From positions 1-5,543 of the forward strand of contig CAKZKV010000021.1 of the NCBI GenBank assembly GCA_937124505.1: a stretch of 5,543 bases of DNA, in the 5' to 3' direction. Every line of letters begins with the position of its first letter. The stretch's first letter is position 1. Below, piece after piece: positions 1-5,091 of this stretch. A program made the translations under genes and the position numbers. Below the pieces are notes generated by a model. That model did not search any database and was not told the origin of the DNA. It saw nothing but the letters and a program-made list of their open reading frames with translations. The DNA is from an uncultured Alphaproteobacteria bacterium (GTDB lineage Bacteria > Pseudomonadota > Alphaproteobacteria > Micavibrionales > Micavibrionaceae).

Positions 1-2
1 CC

Positions 3-230
3 GATGAAAAGCCTGCGGGCTATCATCCTACCACGGATCAGACAGGGCGGGTGTCCGCCCTCGTGTGTTTCCAGGCTGGCGTTAAGATCATTGACGAGCA
101 TGGGATCAAGAATTTCACCTATGGGCAGGACATGCTTTACGGCGATATGCCGGACGGATCGAAACTGGTCGTAACCGGGATAGATGCAAACGCCGGTGTT
201 GTCTGCAAAATTATCGAATATGATAAGTGA
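3..230 (+). CDS. C-terminal part of an unrecognised protein (5' end outside window)
   Basis: The frame is open from the left edge and ends with TGA at 228-230, giving the last 75 residues (begins DEKPAGYHPTT, ends CKIIEYDK). The fragment alternates short hydrophobic stretches with Gly/Asp turns (KLVVTGID, GVVCKIIEYD), which suggests a beta-rich C-terminal domain. No membrane segment or catalytic motif is visible, and I do not recognise the family. It is convergent with the minus-strand operon that ends at 462. It could be another gene of the element (for example structural or accessory) or host sequence. The frame is credible because it stays open to the edge with ordinary amino-acid composition, but the function is unknown. 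Confidence 0.6.
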   Translation, partial: DEKPAGYHPTTDQTGRVSALVCFQAGVKIIDEHGIKNFTYGQDMLYGDMPDGSKLVVTGIDANAGVVCKIIEYDK

Positions 231-461
231 TACGTTAAAAGGTACGATAAAGTGTATAAAACCGCCTCTTTTTATAGTTCCGCTCATGGAAAAAGGCCGA
301 TCCTTTTATAATACCGCTCATGCTGTAATGGGCAACCTCCCATAGATGTACGTTCATGGAGAAAATGTGAGGGATAACGCGCGTTTGATGTTTGGTTTTT
401 CAATTCTGGTGAAATCTCCATGCAGCAGACAGTCGCCCTCAATCCAAATGAGCCTTCAGCA
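231..461. other. Non-coding convergent intergenic region with direct repeats and weak hairpins
   Basis: This 231-bp stretch separates the stop codons of two convergent genes. It is AT-rich. It contains three degenerate direct repeats (270-288, 304-322, 340-358) and two small dyads: AAAAGG/CCTTTT at 291-307 and ATGGG/CCCAT at 328-343. Neither dyad has the GC-rich stem and long T-run of a convincing Rho-independent terminator, although the first could stop transcripts weakly. A 45-codon minus-strand reading frame (284-421) crosses the repeats but lacks a Shine-Dalgarno sequence. I see no tRNA or other known RNA here. Confidence 0.5.
270..358 (+). repeat. Three degenerate direct repeats, 34 and 36 bp apart
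   Basis: Copies are TTTTATAGTTCCGCTCATG (270-288), TTTTATAATACCGCTCATG (304-322; 17 of 19 bases identical to the first) and a looser CCATAGATGTACGTTCATG (340-358). CGYTCATG is shared by all three, and copies one and three continue with GA. Spacing between the ends is 34 and then 36 bp, a little over three helical turns, so the copies lie on similar faces of the helix. This fits binding sites for a DNA-binding protein, such as iterons of a replication origin or operators, because the element's replication genes end just to the right. The function is inferred. Confidence 0.5.
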
Positions 462-965
462 TTACCCTTCTATCTTTTTTACAGAATTTCCTGCGAGTTT
501 GAGCAAATGCTCATTCTGTATTTTATATTTTTCCTGTTCGTCCTGTCGTTGTTTATGGTATGCGTCAATGGTATCTTTCGCATCCGAGAACATGGGATAG
601 CCGTTTCGCTCCTGCCATTTCTGGGCTTCGATAAACTGCGCCTCTGTAACACGTGGTGGCTCCGGCTCCAATATGGCTATAAGATTGTGGGGGCTTGGAA
701 AATCGTCGTTTTTGTCGGTGTATACGTCCAGAGCGTATAGGATTTGATCGACGGTAAAGCGGCCTGCGAATTTTATCTGCCATCCCTGCATTACCAGTTT
801 TGGGTTCATCTTTCGTCCGTACTGCTTCTGCATTTCTACCAGCGGGAACGTGACGGCTGCGAGATGCTTTTTCTCATCATCCGTCCATTCATTTTCCGTC
901 AACCCACTCTTGGAGCTGCTGCCTGTTGTACTCGGATGTTCCCGGTTTTGCTTTGGTATTTTCAT
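462..965 (-). CDS. Phage replication protein, helicase-loader-like (putative)
   Basis: This 167-aa protein directly follows a DUF1376 replication protein, the usual place for a phage helicase loader of the lambda P/DnaT/G39P kind. Visible parts are a polar, probably disordered N-terminus (1-30), a helical core (about 31-85), a conserved-looking segment DDFPSPHNLIAILEPEPPR (87-105), and a charged helical tail (about 125-155). Of two adjacent ATG codons (968 and 965) I chose the second. AAGGAG at 972-977 lies 6 nt from it but only 3 nt from the first. The gene overlaps the end of the DUF1376 gene by 77 bp, implying co-translation. There is no Walker A motif, so it is not a DnaC-type AAA+ ATPase. 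The loader role is inferred from position and size. Confidence 0.7.
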   Translation of the reverse strand: MKIPKQNREHPSTTGSSSKSGLTENEWTDDEKKHLAAVTFPLVEMQKQYGRKMNPKLVMQGWQIKFAGRFTVDQILYALDVYTDKNDDFPSPHNLIAILEPEPPRVTEAQFIEAQKWQERNGYPMFSDAKDTIDAYHKQRQDEQEKYKIQNEHLLKLAGNSVKKIEG

Positions 966-1686
966 CATATGCTCCTTCCATCAATTGCGTAAAGGATTGT
1001 TCTTTCAGTAAAAAATCTAAATTTGCTTTCCAGCCCCTGTCGCCATCACCGGTGAGAAAAGAGTTGCTTTCGACTTTTGAAATGGCTGTTTTCCAGCCTT
1101 CCAGTCCGCCCGCATCTTTAAGACGGGCTTTAATGCGGGTTTTTCGTGTATTGGTGAATTTTTGGGCTATCGGCAGACCAGCGCGTTCAGCCATAGCGTT
1201 GTAAATATCAAAAGCTTCACGGATGTCAGGATCGTTCAGGCCACGAGAAGACGAAGTCTTCTTACCTTTATTCTCCTGTATTGTATTGTCCTGTGCTATA
1301 GCATCAGCCATAGGCTGGCTATTGGCACCGTCATTAGCGGTGCTATTAAGCTTTTGTTTTCGCCATCTTTTATTGGCTCCCTTTTTTCCGCTCATTGAGA
1401 GCTTTTTTGTTTTCTTATCCTGCTCGTCAAGAATTTCATCGCATTTTTTGTGAAAAAGAAGGCCGTTTTCTTCCTGAAAAAAAGCCCGGATTATAGCAGA
1501 GGCTTTAGCCTCCCAATTATCGGGGCTATCTCCGACTATCCTGGCCAATGCCTGGTTATTATCAGGCAATGGCGACCTTGTTTTCATGTAATGATCGAGC
1601 AGGCGCCGATAACAGCCATCCTGATAGACATCAAGATGCATGGTATCGGCCTCATGAAGCAGAAAATACCAAGGATACCAGTCCAT
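889..1686 (-). CDS. DUF1376 (YdaU-type) phage replication-initiation protein
   Basis: The 265-aa protein opens with MDWYPWYFLLHEADTMHLDV and continues with YQDGCYRRLLDHYM, the recognisable start of the DUF1376 domain (about 1-90). Members occur in prophages such as Rac (YdaU) and are linked to replication initiation. A basic, Ser/Asn-rich linker follows (about 92-150, including KKGANKRWRK), suited to DNA contact. The C-terminal domain (about 152-240) contains RIKARL and ends in ESNSFLTGDGDRGWKANLDF (206-225), a signature common to phage replication proteins. The ATG overlaps the stop of the upstream HTH gene as TAATG, so translation is probably coupled; GGGGGA lies a short distance upstream. 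It probably binds the element's origin and recruits helicase with the next gene's product. Confidence 0.87.
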   Translation of the reverse strand: MDWYPWYFLLHEADTMHLDVYQDGCYRRLLDHYMKTRSPLPDNNQALARIVGDSPDNWEAKASAIIRAFFQEENGLLFHKKCDEILDEQDKKTKKLSMSGKKGANKRWRKQKLNSTANDGANSQPMADAIAQDNTIQENKGKKTSSSRGLNDPDIREAFDIYNAMAERAGLPIAQKFTNTRKTRIKARLKDAGGLEGWKTAISKVESNSFLTGDGDRGWKANLDFLLKEQSFTQLMEGAYDENTKAKPGTSEYNRQQLQEWVDGK

Positions 1687-1952
1687 TACGCTTTTCCCCC
1701 ATTCAAGGCGCTGGATGACTGCGTATTATGTTGATACGATCTTTGAGTTTTTGCGTCTTCATGTGCTTTTTTGACGGGTTCGTATTTGGGAAGGCTATCA
1801 AGCCAGCGTTGGTCTTCCTCATCGGTAATGTATGTGAGGCGTCCGATTTTAACGGCCTTGATTGCGCCGGAATTCAGCAATTTATAGCCATATGTGGGGC
1901 CAAAATTTCTCTTTTTGCACCATTCTCTGAAGGGGGTAATGCCTGATGTCAT
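1686..1952 (-). CDS. AlpA/excisionase-like small HTH DNA-binding protein
   Basis: This 88-aa protein begins MTSGITPFREWCKKRNFGPT. Residues 5-55 fit the winged helix-turn-helix of the excisionase/AlpA (MerR-like HTH_17) group: a first helix (FREWCKKRNF), the recognition-helix region (TYGYKLLNSGAIKAVKIG), a short wing (RLTYIT) and a following helix (DEEDQRWLDSL). The tail (56-88) is polar and probably disordered. The frame extends to an earlier ATG at 1985, but AGGAG at 1961-1965 sits 8 nt before the ATG at 1952, which I take as the start. The stop overlaps the DUF1376 start (TAATG). It may act as excisionase for the nearby integrase or as a transcriptional regulator; the sequence alone does not decide. 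Confidence 0.78.
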   Translation of the reverse strand: MTSGITPFREWCKKRNFGPTYGYKLLNSGAIKAVKIGRLTYITDEEDQRWLDSLPKYEPVKKAHEDAKTQRSYQHNTQSSSALNGGKA

Positions 1953-2085
1953 GTTTGAATCTCCTGTGTTCAAAGTTGAAACCATACGAACCGCAAAGGG
2001 TTTGTGTATTCACAGGAGTAGATCAGGTTTTGGGATCGTTGAAAAAAGGGTACAGAAATCTTTTTTGGAACAAAAAAATGTCCCA
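1953..2085 (-). promoter_or_regulatory. Leader upstream of the HTH-replication gene cluster
   Basis: This 133-bp gap separates the 200-aa gene from the HTH gene. It is the only sizeable gap in the minus-strand gene run, so a separate promoter or control region is plausible. It contains an A/T-centred near-palindrome (2067-2084) and a short TGTG-TATT-CACA dyad (2003-2014). I could not find a convincing -35/-10 pair. A clear Shine-Dalgarno sequence, AGGAG (1961-1965), serves the HTH gene. Confidence 0.35.
2067..2084. promoter_or_regulatory. Near-palindrome, possible operator or weak hairpin
   Basis: GGAACA and TGTCCC flank six A residues on the plus strand. As minus-strand RNA the arms read GGGACA and TGTTCC, pairing with one G-U wobble. 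It lies 1 bp past the stop codon of the 200-aa gene. An A-run rather than a T-run follows it in the direction of transcription, so it is not a standard terminator. An operator half-site pair is as likely. Confidence 0.25.
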
Positions 2086-2688
2086 TTACTTTTTGTGGTC
2101 GCGAATAAGCTTAACAATGGCCTCTGGGGATTTCTGAATTCCAAGGGTGTCTAGGCAAGCTGACATAAACCGAATACCTGGCCCACAAGGAAGCCCGCCT
2201 CCAGGCGCACGAGAATGTCCCCATGTCTTTTCAAAATGCTTGGCATAGAGCGTAGGAAATGCGTCTACAACCAGCCATGTTTCAGGCTTTAAACGTTTTT
2301 CTTTTTGTTTTACTTGAAAGGCCAGAAAAGTTTTGTCTAAGGCAAGCAGTGTGCAGAAAAATTCTTCACTTTCTATCCTGATACCCTCGCTTTCTGCCAA
2401 TTTTTTGATACTTTTCATCCGGTGTTCCGGTCTAAAAAAATCAATTACCGTATCCAGCGCCTTCTGAACCTCTTTTTCGTGCTTGATTTTCGCTTTTGTC
2501 GCATCTCTGACCTCTCTTTCCTTAATAGCTGACAAAGCTTTTTCACAGATTTGTATGAAATCCGCCGTAAAGGCTTCTAGATCGGGGGTTGCGCCATTAT
2601 CAATGGCTGTTTTCTCTATAATTTTGACGGCTTTTTCTTGCCACCAGAGAAAAACTTCATCAGCGGAAAAAGAAAGGGAAAGTGCCAT
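2086..2688 (-). CDS. Unrecognised helical protein in the integrase operon
   Basis: This 200-aa protein starts 2 bp after the integrase stop (TAA-AA-ATG), so it almost certainly shares its transcript. There is no strong Shine-Dalgarno, consistent with translation coupled to int. The first 135 residues look almost entirely helical and charged, with a Lys/Glu-rich stretch at 55-77 that could be a short coiled coil. A distinct C-terminal piece follows: GHSRAPGGGLPCGPGIRF (157-174), then two helices (175-200), with SPEAIVKLIRDHKK at the end. I recall similar endings in uncharacterised alphaproteobacterial prophage proteins, but cannot name a family. No signal peptide, transmembrane segment or enzyme motif is visible. 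Roles in recombination control or host interaction are only guesses. Confidence 0.75.
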   Translation of the reverse strand: MALSLSFSADEVFLWWQEKAVKIIEKTAIDNGATPDLEAFTADFIQICEKALSAIKEREVRDATKAKIKHEKEVQKALDTVIDFFRPEHRMKSIKKLAESEGIRIESEEFFCTLLALDKTFLAFQVKQKEKRLKPETWLVVDAFPTLYAKHFEKTWGHSRAPGGGLPCGPGIRFMSACLDTLGIQKSPEAIVKLIRDHKK

Positions 2689-2690
2689 TT

Positions 2691-3917
2691 TTACGCCCGT
2701 TTCCGCTTGAACGGTATCACCTTGCCGTGATCAGCCATTTGATCAATGTAATCCGCCCATTCCTGAAGCATGACCTTGCGCTGATCGAGGAATTGGGCGC
2801 GGTTATACGCTTCACCAAGCGGGCCGCTGGCTTTGTGAGCTAGCTGTGCCTCAATCACATCGGGGTCATAATTCATTTTTTCTCTGATGGTGGTGCGGGC
2901 GAGGGCGCGAAAGCCATGCGCGGTCATGCGGTCTTTAAAGCCGAGTTTTTGAAGGGCAATACGCACAGTTCCGTCTGACATAGGGTTTCTAGGCTTGATT
3001 TGGCTAGGAAAGACAAGATCAGTGTTGATATGTTCGGTTTCCGCTTTCTGTTCACGCAAGATTTCAACAGCCTGACGGGAAAGAGGAACAATATGGGCGC
3101 GGCGCATTTTCATCCGCTCGGCAGGAATAATCCATTCGGCCTGTTCCAGATCAAACTCATCCCATCGGGCTTTACGCAACTCCCCTGGACGGACAAAAGT
3201 CAGCATCGATAATTTTATGGCGCGGCGGGTTCTGGCGAAAAGACGGGCGTCATTACGCTCCAGAGCATCAAGAAGCTCCGGTATTTCCTTTGCATCTATA
3301 GCCGCGAAATGTTTTGTTTTACGGGTTTTAAGCGCACCTTTGAGGTCAACGGACGGGTCACGCTGGCATCTCCCGGTCTGAATGCCATATCGGAAAACCT
3401 GCCCACAGATTTGCCGTGTGCGGCCCGCTATGTCCAAAGCGCCGCGTTTTTCAATTTTTCGTAGCATATCCAGCAAGTCCGGGGCTTCTATCTGCGCTAT
3501 AGGGTATTTACCCAGATGAGGGAAAACATCGCGCTGTAGCCGGTGTAAGACGTTATTGTAATGATTGTCGCTCCAGCGGCCTTTCTGGTTGTCGTGCCAT
3601 TCCAGTGCGACAGCTTTAAAAGTGTTATGGGCTTCCCTGATGGCATCACGGCGGTTTTTTTGCTTGGCTTCTGACGGATCAATGCCTTTGGCGAGTAGTT
3701 TTTTGGCTTCATCTCGGCCTTCGCGGGCATCTGCAAGCCCTATAATCGGGTACGAACCAATGGCCAGCCGCTTTTCTTTGCCGTTAATCCGGTATTTCAT
3801 ACGCCAAAGTTTTGAGCCATTCGGCCTGACCTCAAGGTATAAACCGCCGCCATCGGCCATTTTGTAAGGCTTTTCTCTTATTTCTGCATGTTTGCAATCT
3901 TTATCGTATAGCTTCAT
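2691..3917 (-). CDS. int: P4-type tyrosine recombinase (integrase)
   Basis: The 408-aa length is normal for the P4-like family. Residues 1-90 form the DUF4102 arm-site-binding domain (MADGGGLYLEVRPNGSKLW and KRLAIGSYP are typical). Residues about 95-195 form the SAM-like core-binding domain and 205-390 the catalytic domain. The full catalytic set is visible: R243 in FVRPGELR, K270 in ERMKMRR, H334 and R337 in TAHGFR, H361 in LAHK and the nucleophile Y371 in AYNRA. The enzyme should therefore be active. It catalyses site-specific integration and excision, here most likely at the adjacent tRNA-Cys. ATG at 3917 is the only standard start before the in-frame TAA at 3960-3962. The upstream ribosome site is a poor G-run (GGGGGC), suggesting modest translation. 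The next gene follows after 2 bp. Confidence 0.96.
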   Translation of the reverse strand: MKLYDKDCKHAEIREKPYKMADGGGLYLEVRPNGSKLWRMKYRINGKEKRLAIGSYPIIGLADAREGRDEAKKLLAKGIDPSEAKQKNRRDAIREAHNTFKAVALEWHDNQKGRWSDNHYNNVLHRLQRDVFPHLGKYPIAQIEAPDLLDMLRKIEKRGALDIAGRTRQICGQVFRYGIQTGRCQRDPSVDLKGALKTRKTKHFAAIDAKEIPELLDALERNDARLFARTRRAIKLSMLTFVRPGELRKARWDEFDLEQAEWIIPAERMKMRRAHIVPLSRQAVEILREQKAETEHINTDLVFPSQIKPRNPMSDGTVRIALQKLGFKDRMTAHGFRALARTTIREKMNYDPDVIEAQLAHKASGPLGEAYNRAQFLDQRKVMLQEWADYIDQMADHGKVIPFKRKRA

Positions 3918-3959
3918 CGATGCCCCCAGCTTTTTCGCGATGCCCCCTTTGGTGCCCCC
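3918..3959. repeat. Three TGCCCCC repeats beside the integrase start, candidate arm-type sites
   Basis: CGATGCCCCC occurs at 3918-3927 and 3938-3947, and a related GGTGCCCCCT at 3951-3960. The shared core TGCCCCC lies at 3921, 3941 and 3953, with offsets of 20 and 12 bp. The repeats sit between the int start and the tRNA, where integrases with an N-terminal arm-binding domain often have their accessory binding sites. The arm-site role is an inference; the repeats are plain in the sequence. They also supply the G-rich ribosome-site region of int. Confidence 0.5.
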
Positions 3960-3992
3960 TTATTTTGCGATCATGGGCGAACAGAGGAAATT

Positions 3993-4008
3993 TTCTATGG
4001 GCATAGAA
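3993..4008. promoter_or_regulatory. 16-bp inverted repeat, candidate operator of int
   Basis: TTCTATG-GG-CATAGAA has perfect 7-bp arms around a 2-bp centre. It overlaps the candidate int -10 box and the predicted transcription start. A regulator such as the element's HTH protein or a phage repressor could bind here, though no binding protein can be assigned from sequence. A recombination core or accessory-factor site is an alternative. Confidence 0.4.
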
Positions 4009-4033
4009 TAGACGGAAGCCTTAGCTGTAGCAA
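4005..4033 (-). promoter_or_regulatory. Candidate integrase promoter
   Basis: On the minus strand, TTGCTA (-35, 4033-4028) and TATTCT (-10, 4010-4005) are separated by exactly 17 bp. Each matches four of six consensus bases. Transcription would start near 3998 and read into int about 80 bp downstream. The -10 box overlaps a perfect-arm dyad, so the promoter could be repressed. This is a pattern match only. Confidence 0.4.
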
Positions 4034-4038
4034 GGCTT
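4016..4038 (+). terminator. Hairpin between tRNA-Cys and int, possible terminator
   Basis: AAGCCTT (4016-4022) and AAGGCTT (4032-4038) form a perfect 7-bp stem around a 9-nt loop. On the plus strand the stem runs into TTTT (4037-4040), like a short Rho-independent terminator. On the minus strand it lies 46 bp past the 3' end of tRNA-Cys but is followed by CC rather than a U-run, so it would stop tRNA read-through into int only weakly. It also overlaps the candidate int -35 box. Confidence 0.35.
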
Positions 4039-4083
4039 TTGAGTTCGTCTGTGAATGGAGGAGGATGCTGGTGAAGAAAATAA

Positions 4084-4130
4084 TGGAGGCACGAGCCGGA
4101 ATCGAACCGGCGTACACGGATTTGCAATCC
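4084..4130. other. Predicted attachment-site region (tRNA-Cys 3' half)
   Basis: P4-type integrases commonly recombine within the 3' half of a tRNA gene, and the element then supplies an identical 3' end. The region from the CCA end back to the anticodon loop is therefore the probable crossover zone. The exact core cannot be drawn because no partner copy is present in the window. The extent given is an estimate. Confidence 0.45.
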
Positions 4131-4157
4131 GCTGCATCACCACTCTGCCACCGCGCC
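4084..4157 (-). tRNA. tRNA-Cys (GCA)
   Basis: The reverse complement folds as a complete tRNA. The acceptor strand starts GGCGCGG and pairs with TCGTGCC using two G-U wobbles. It is followed by discriminator T and an encoded CCA (4084-4086). The anticodon loop is TTGCAAA with anticodon GCA, and the T-arm contains GGTTCGATTCC. U at the discriminator position is the expected identity base for Cys. The length is 74 nt including CCA. It is intact although an integrase lies 166 bp from its 3' end, which makes its 3' half the likely integration target. Confidence 0.95.
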
Positions 4158-4162
4158 TTGGA

Positions 4163-4186
4163 AAGAGAGCAATAGCATGCTCTTTT
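4163..4186. terminator. Hairpin just upstream of tRNA-Cys, terminator-like on the plus strand
   Basis: The stem pairs 4163-4171 with 4178-4186 (nine pairs including one G-U) around the 6-nt loop ATAGCA. The plus-strand product ends in CTCTTTTC, like a weak Rho-independent terminator that could stop plus-strand transcription before the methyltransferase-like gene. On the minus strand it lies in the 5' leader of tRNA-Cys, 5 bp before the mature end, and could instead be a leader hairpin. No clear tRNA promoter was identified further upstream. Confidence 0.35.
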
Positions 4187-4290
4187 CTGAAAATCCAGTC
4201 TAATTTACGCCATGCAAAAAATGTACACGTGATATATGGATCAATACCTGGACATAGGGTAAATTAATAAAGCAAAATAAAGGATGAAAA

Positions 4291-4956
4291 ATGGATTTTG
4301 ATGCTGCCAGACAGGCCATGGTTGATTGCCAGCTTGCAACGAATAACGTTCTTTCGGAGAGAGTACTGCAGGCGATGGGGACGATTCCACGGGAAGTTTT
4401 TTTGCCGGAGGGGAAGAGGGCCTCTGCCTATCTTGATGAAGATATCCTGATTGGAGAGGGGCGTTATATGATGGAGCCGATGGTGATCGGCAGGATGATA
4501 CAGGCTTTGGAACCCAGGCCGACTGATATCGCGCTTGATGTTGGCGGGGGCAGTGGCTACAGTGCCGCTGTGCTATCGACGATGGTGGAAACTGTGATTG
4601 CGTTGGAGCCTCATGATATGTTGCGCCAGTATGCGGTCAAAATGTGGAGTGATCTTGATCTATGCAATATTGCGGATATCGACGGAGATTCGATTGAAAC
4701 CGCGGTGCGTAATGGCCCTTATGATATTATTTTTGTCAATGGCGCGGTTCATGAAGTCCCGAAACTGTTGACGATGCAATTAAGGGAGGAAACAGGCCGG
4801 ATGGTCTGCGTATTGCGTGAAAATCCGAAGGGCAGTGGAAAAGTTGTTTTGGTGGAGCGGGCACCCGGCCACGATGATCCGTGTGTCTTTCCCTTGTTTG
4901 ATGCCAATGTGCCGTATTTGTATGAATTTGCTCCAAAAGAACATTTTTCATTTTGA
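4291..4956 (+). CDS. Protein-L-isoaspartate O-methyltransferase-like protein
   Basis: This 221-aa protein is the usual length for the PIMT family, which uses S-adenosylmethionine to methylate and help repair isoaspartyl residues. The N-terminal part matches the alphaproteobacterial branch (AARQAMVDCQLATNNVLSER, about 5-24; PREVFLPE, 33-40). The S-adenosylmethionine loop is ALDVGGGSGY (81-90), followed by the acidic motif IALEPHD (103-109) and YDIIFVNGAV (144-153). The catalytic-loop segment of true PIMTs (GxxxSQP) is replaced by GRYMMEP (57-63), so the usual serine is missing and repair activity is doubtful. It is probably cytoplasmic, with no signal peptide. AAGGA at 4280-4284, 6 nt before the ATG, supports the start. 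popZ follows 135 bp downstream on the same strand. Confidence 0.88.
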   Translation: MDFDAARQAMVDCQLATNNVLSERVLQAMGTIPREVFLPEGKRASAYLDEDILIGEGRYMMEPMVIGRMIQALEPRPTDIALDVGGGSGYSAAVLSTMVETVIALEPHDMLRQYAVKMWSDLDLCNIADIDGDSIETAVRNGPYDIIFVNGAVHEVPKLLTMQLREETGRMVCVLRENPKGSGKVVLVERAPGHDDPCVFPLFDANVPYLYEFAPKEHFSF

Positions 4957-5025
4957 TTCTTTCTTCTTAATGCCCTTATTTTGTCTTTTTCTGCAGAGTT
5001 TTGGGGATGAAAGCGGATTCGGGCT

Positions 5026-5062
5026 TTGACAAGAGATTGACAATCATGGAAACTAGTAAAAT
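5026..5062 (+). promoter_or_regulatory. Candidate popZ promoter with doubled -35 box
   Basis: TTGACA occurs twice, at 5026-5031 and 5037-5042, in the 135-bp gap before popZ. The best -10-like hexamer, TAAAAT (5057-5062), is only 14 bp from the second box, shorter than ideal, and 25 bp from the first. Two perfect -35 hexamers in a short gap make promoter activity plausible, but the -10 is unresolved. Confidence 0.35.
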
Positions 5063-5091
5063 AAGTTAATTTCAACAATTTGAATCCGTCT

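Larger units (their letters stand above)
1..4086 (-). mobile_element. Integrated element (prophage or satellite-like island) at tRNA-Cys, left end outside window
   Basis: A complete P4-type tyrosine integrase gene starts 166 bp from the CCA end of tRNA-Cys and reads away from it. Behind it, on the same strand, come an unknown helical protein, an AlpA/excisionase-like HTH protein, a DUF1376 replication protein and a helicase-loader-like protein. The tRNA is intact, as expected when the element rebuilds the tRNA 3' end on integration. To the right lie host genes (methyltransferase-like, popZ). No second copy of the tRNA 3' sequence is visible in 1-4083, so the distal attachment site is probably outside. 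The coordinates give only the part seen, and whether 1-230 belongs to the element is uncertain. Confidence 0.65.

Noticed and set aside
284..421. 45-codon minus-strand reading frame across the direct repeats
   Set aside because: It has no Shine-Dalgarno, and it includes two of the repeats, whose 34-bp offset breaks the frame for the third. The non-coding repeat reading is simpler, though a small gene is not excluded.
231..461. Second attachment site or truncated tRNA-Cys copy near the left gene
   Set aside because: Only trivial matches such as ATGGAG were found; nothing resembles the T-arm or CCA end of the tRNA.
346..740. Two plus-strand frames (346-600 and 420-740) over the left region
   Set aside because: They are antisense to the loader-like gene or lie in the repeat gap, with Cys/Phe-rich composition typical of shadow frames.
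1953..1985. Eleven-codon N-terminal extension of the HTH gene from the ATG at 1985
   Set aside because: A well-placed AGGAG lies inside this stretch, 8 nt before the ATG at 1952, so the shorter start is preferred.
2069..2083. Possible LexA-type box (GAAC near GTCC)
   Set aside because: The spacing is 8 bp and the second half-site does not match the alphaproteobacterial direct-repeat GTTC-N7-GTTC pattern.
4055..4267. Plus-strand 70-codon frame starting after GGAGGAGG
   Set aside because: It runs antisense through the whole tRNA-Cys gene; its translated middle is the usual false peptide produced by reading across a tRNA.
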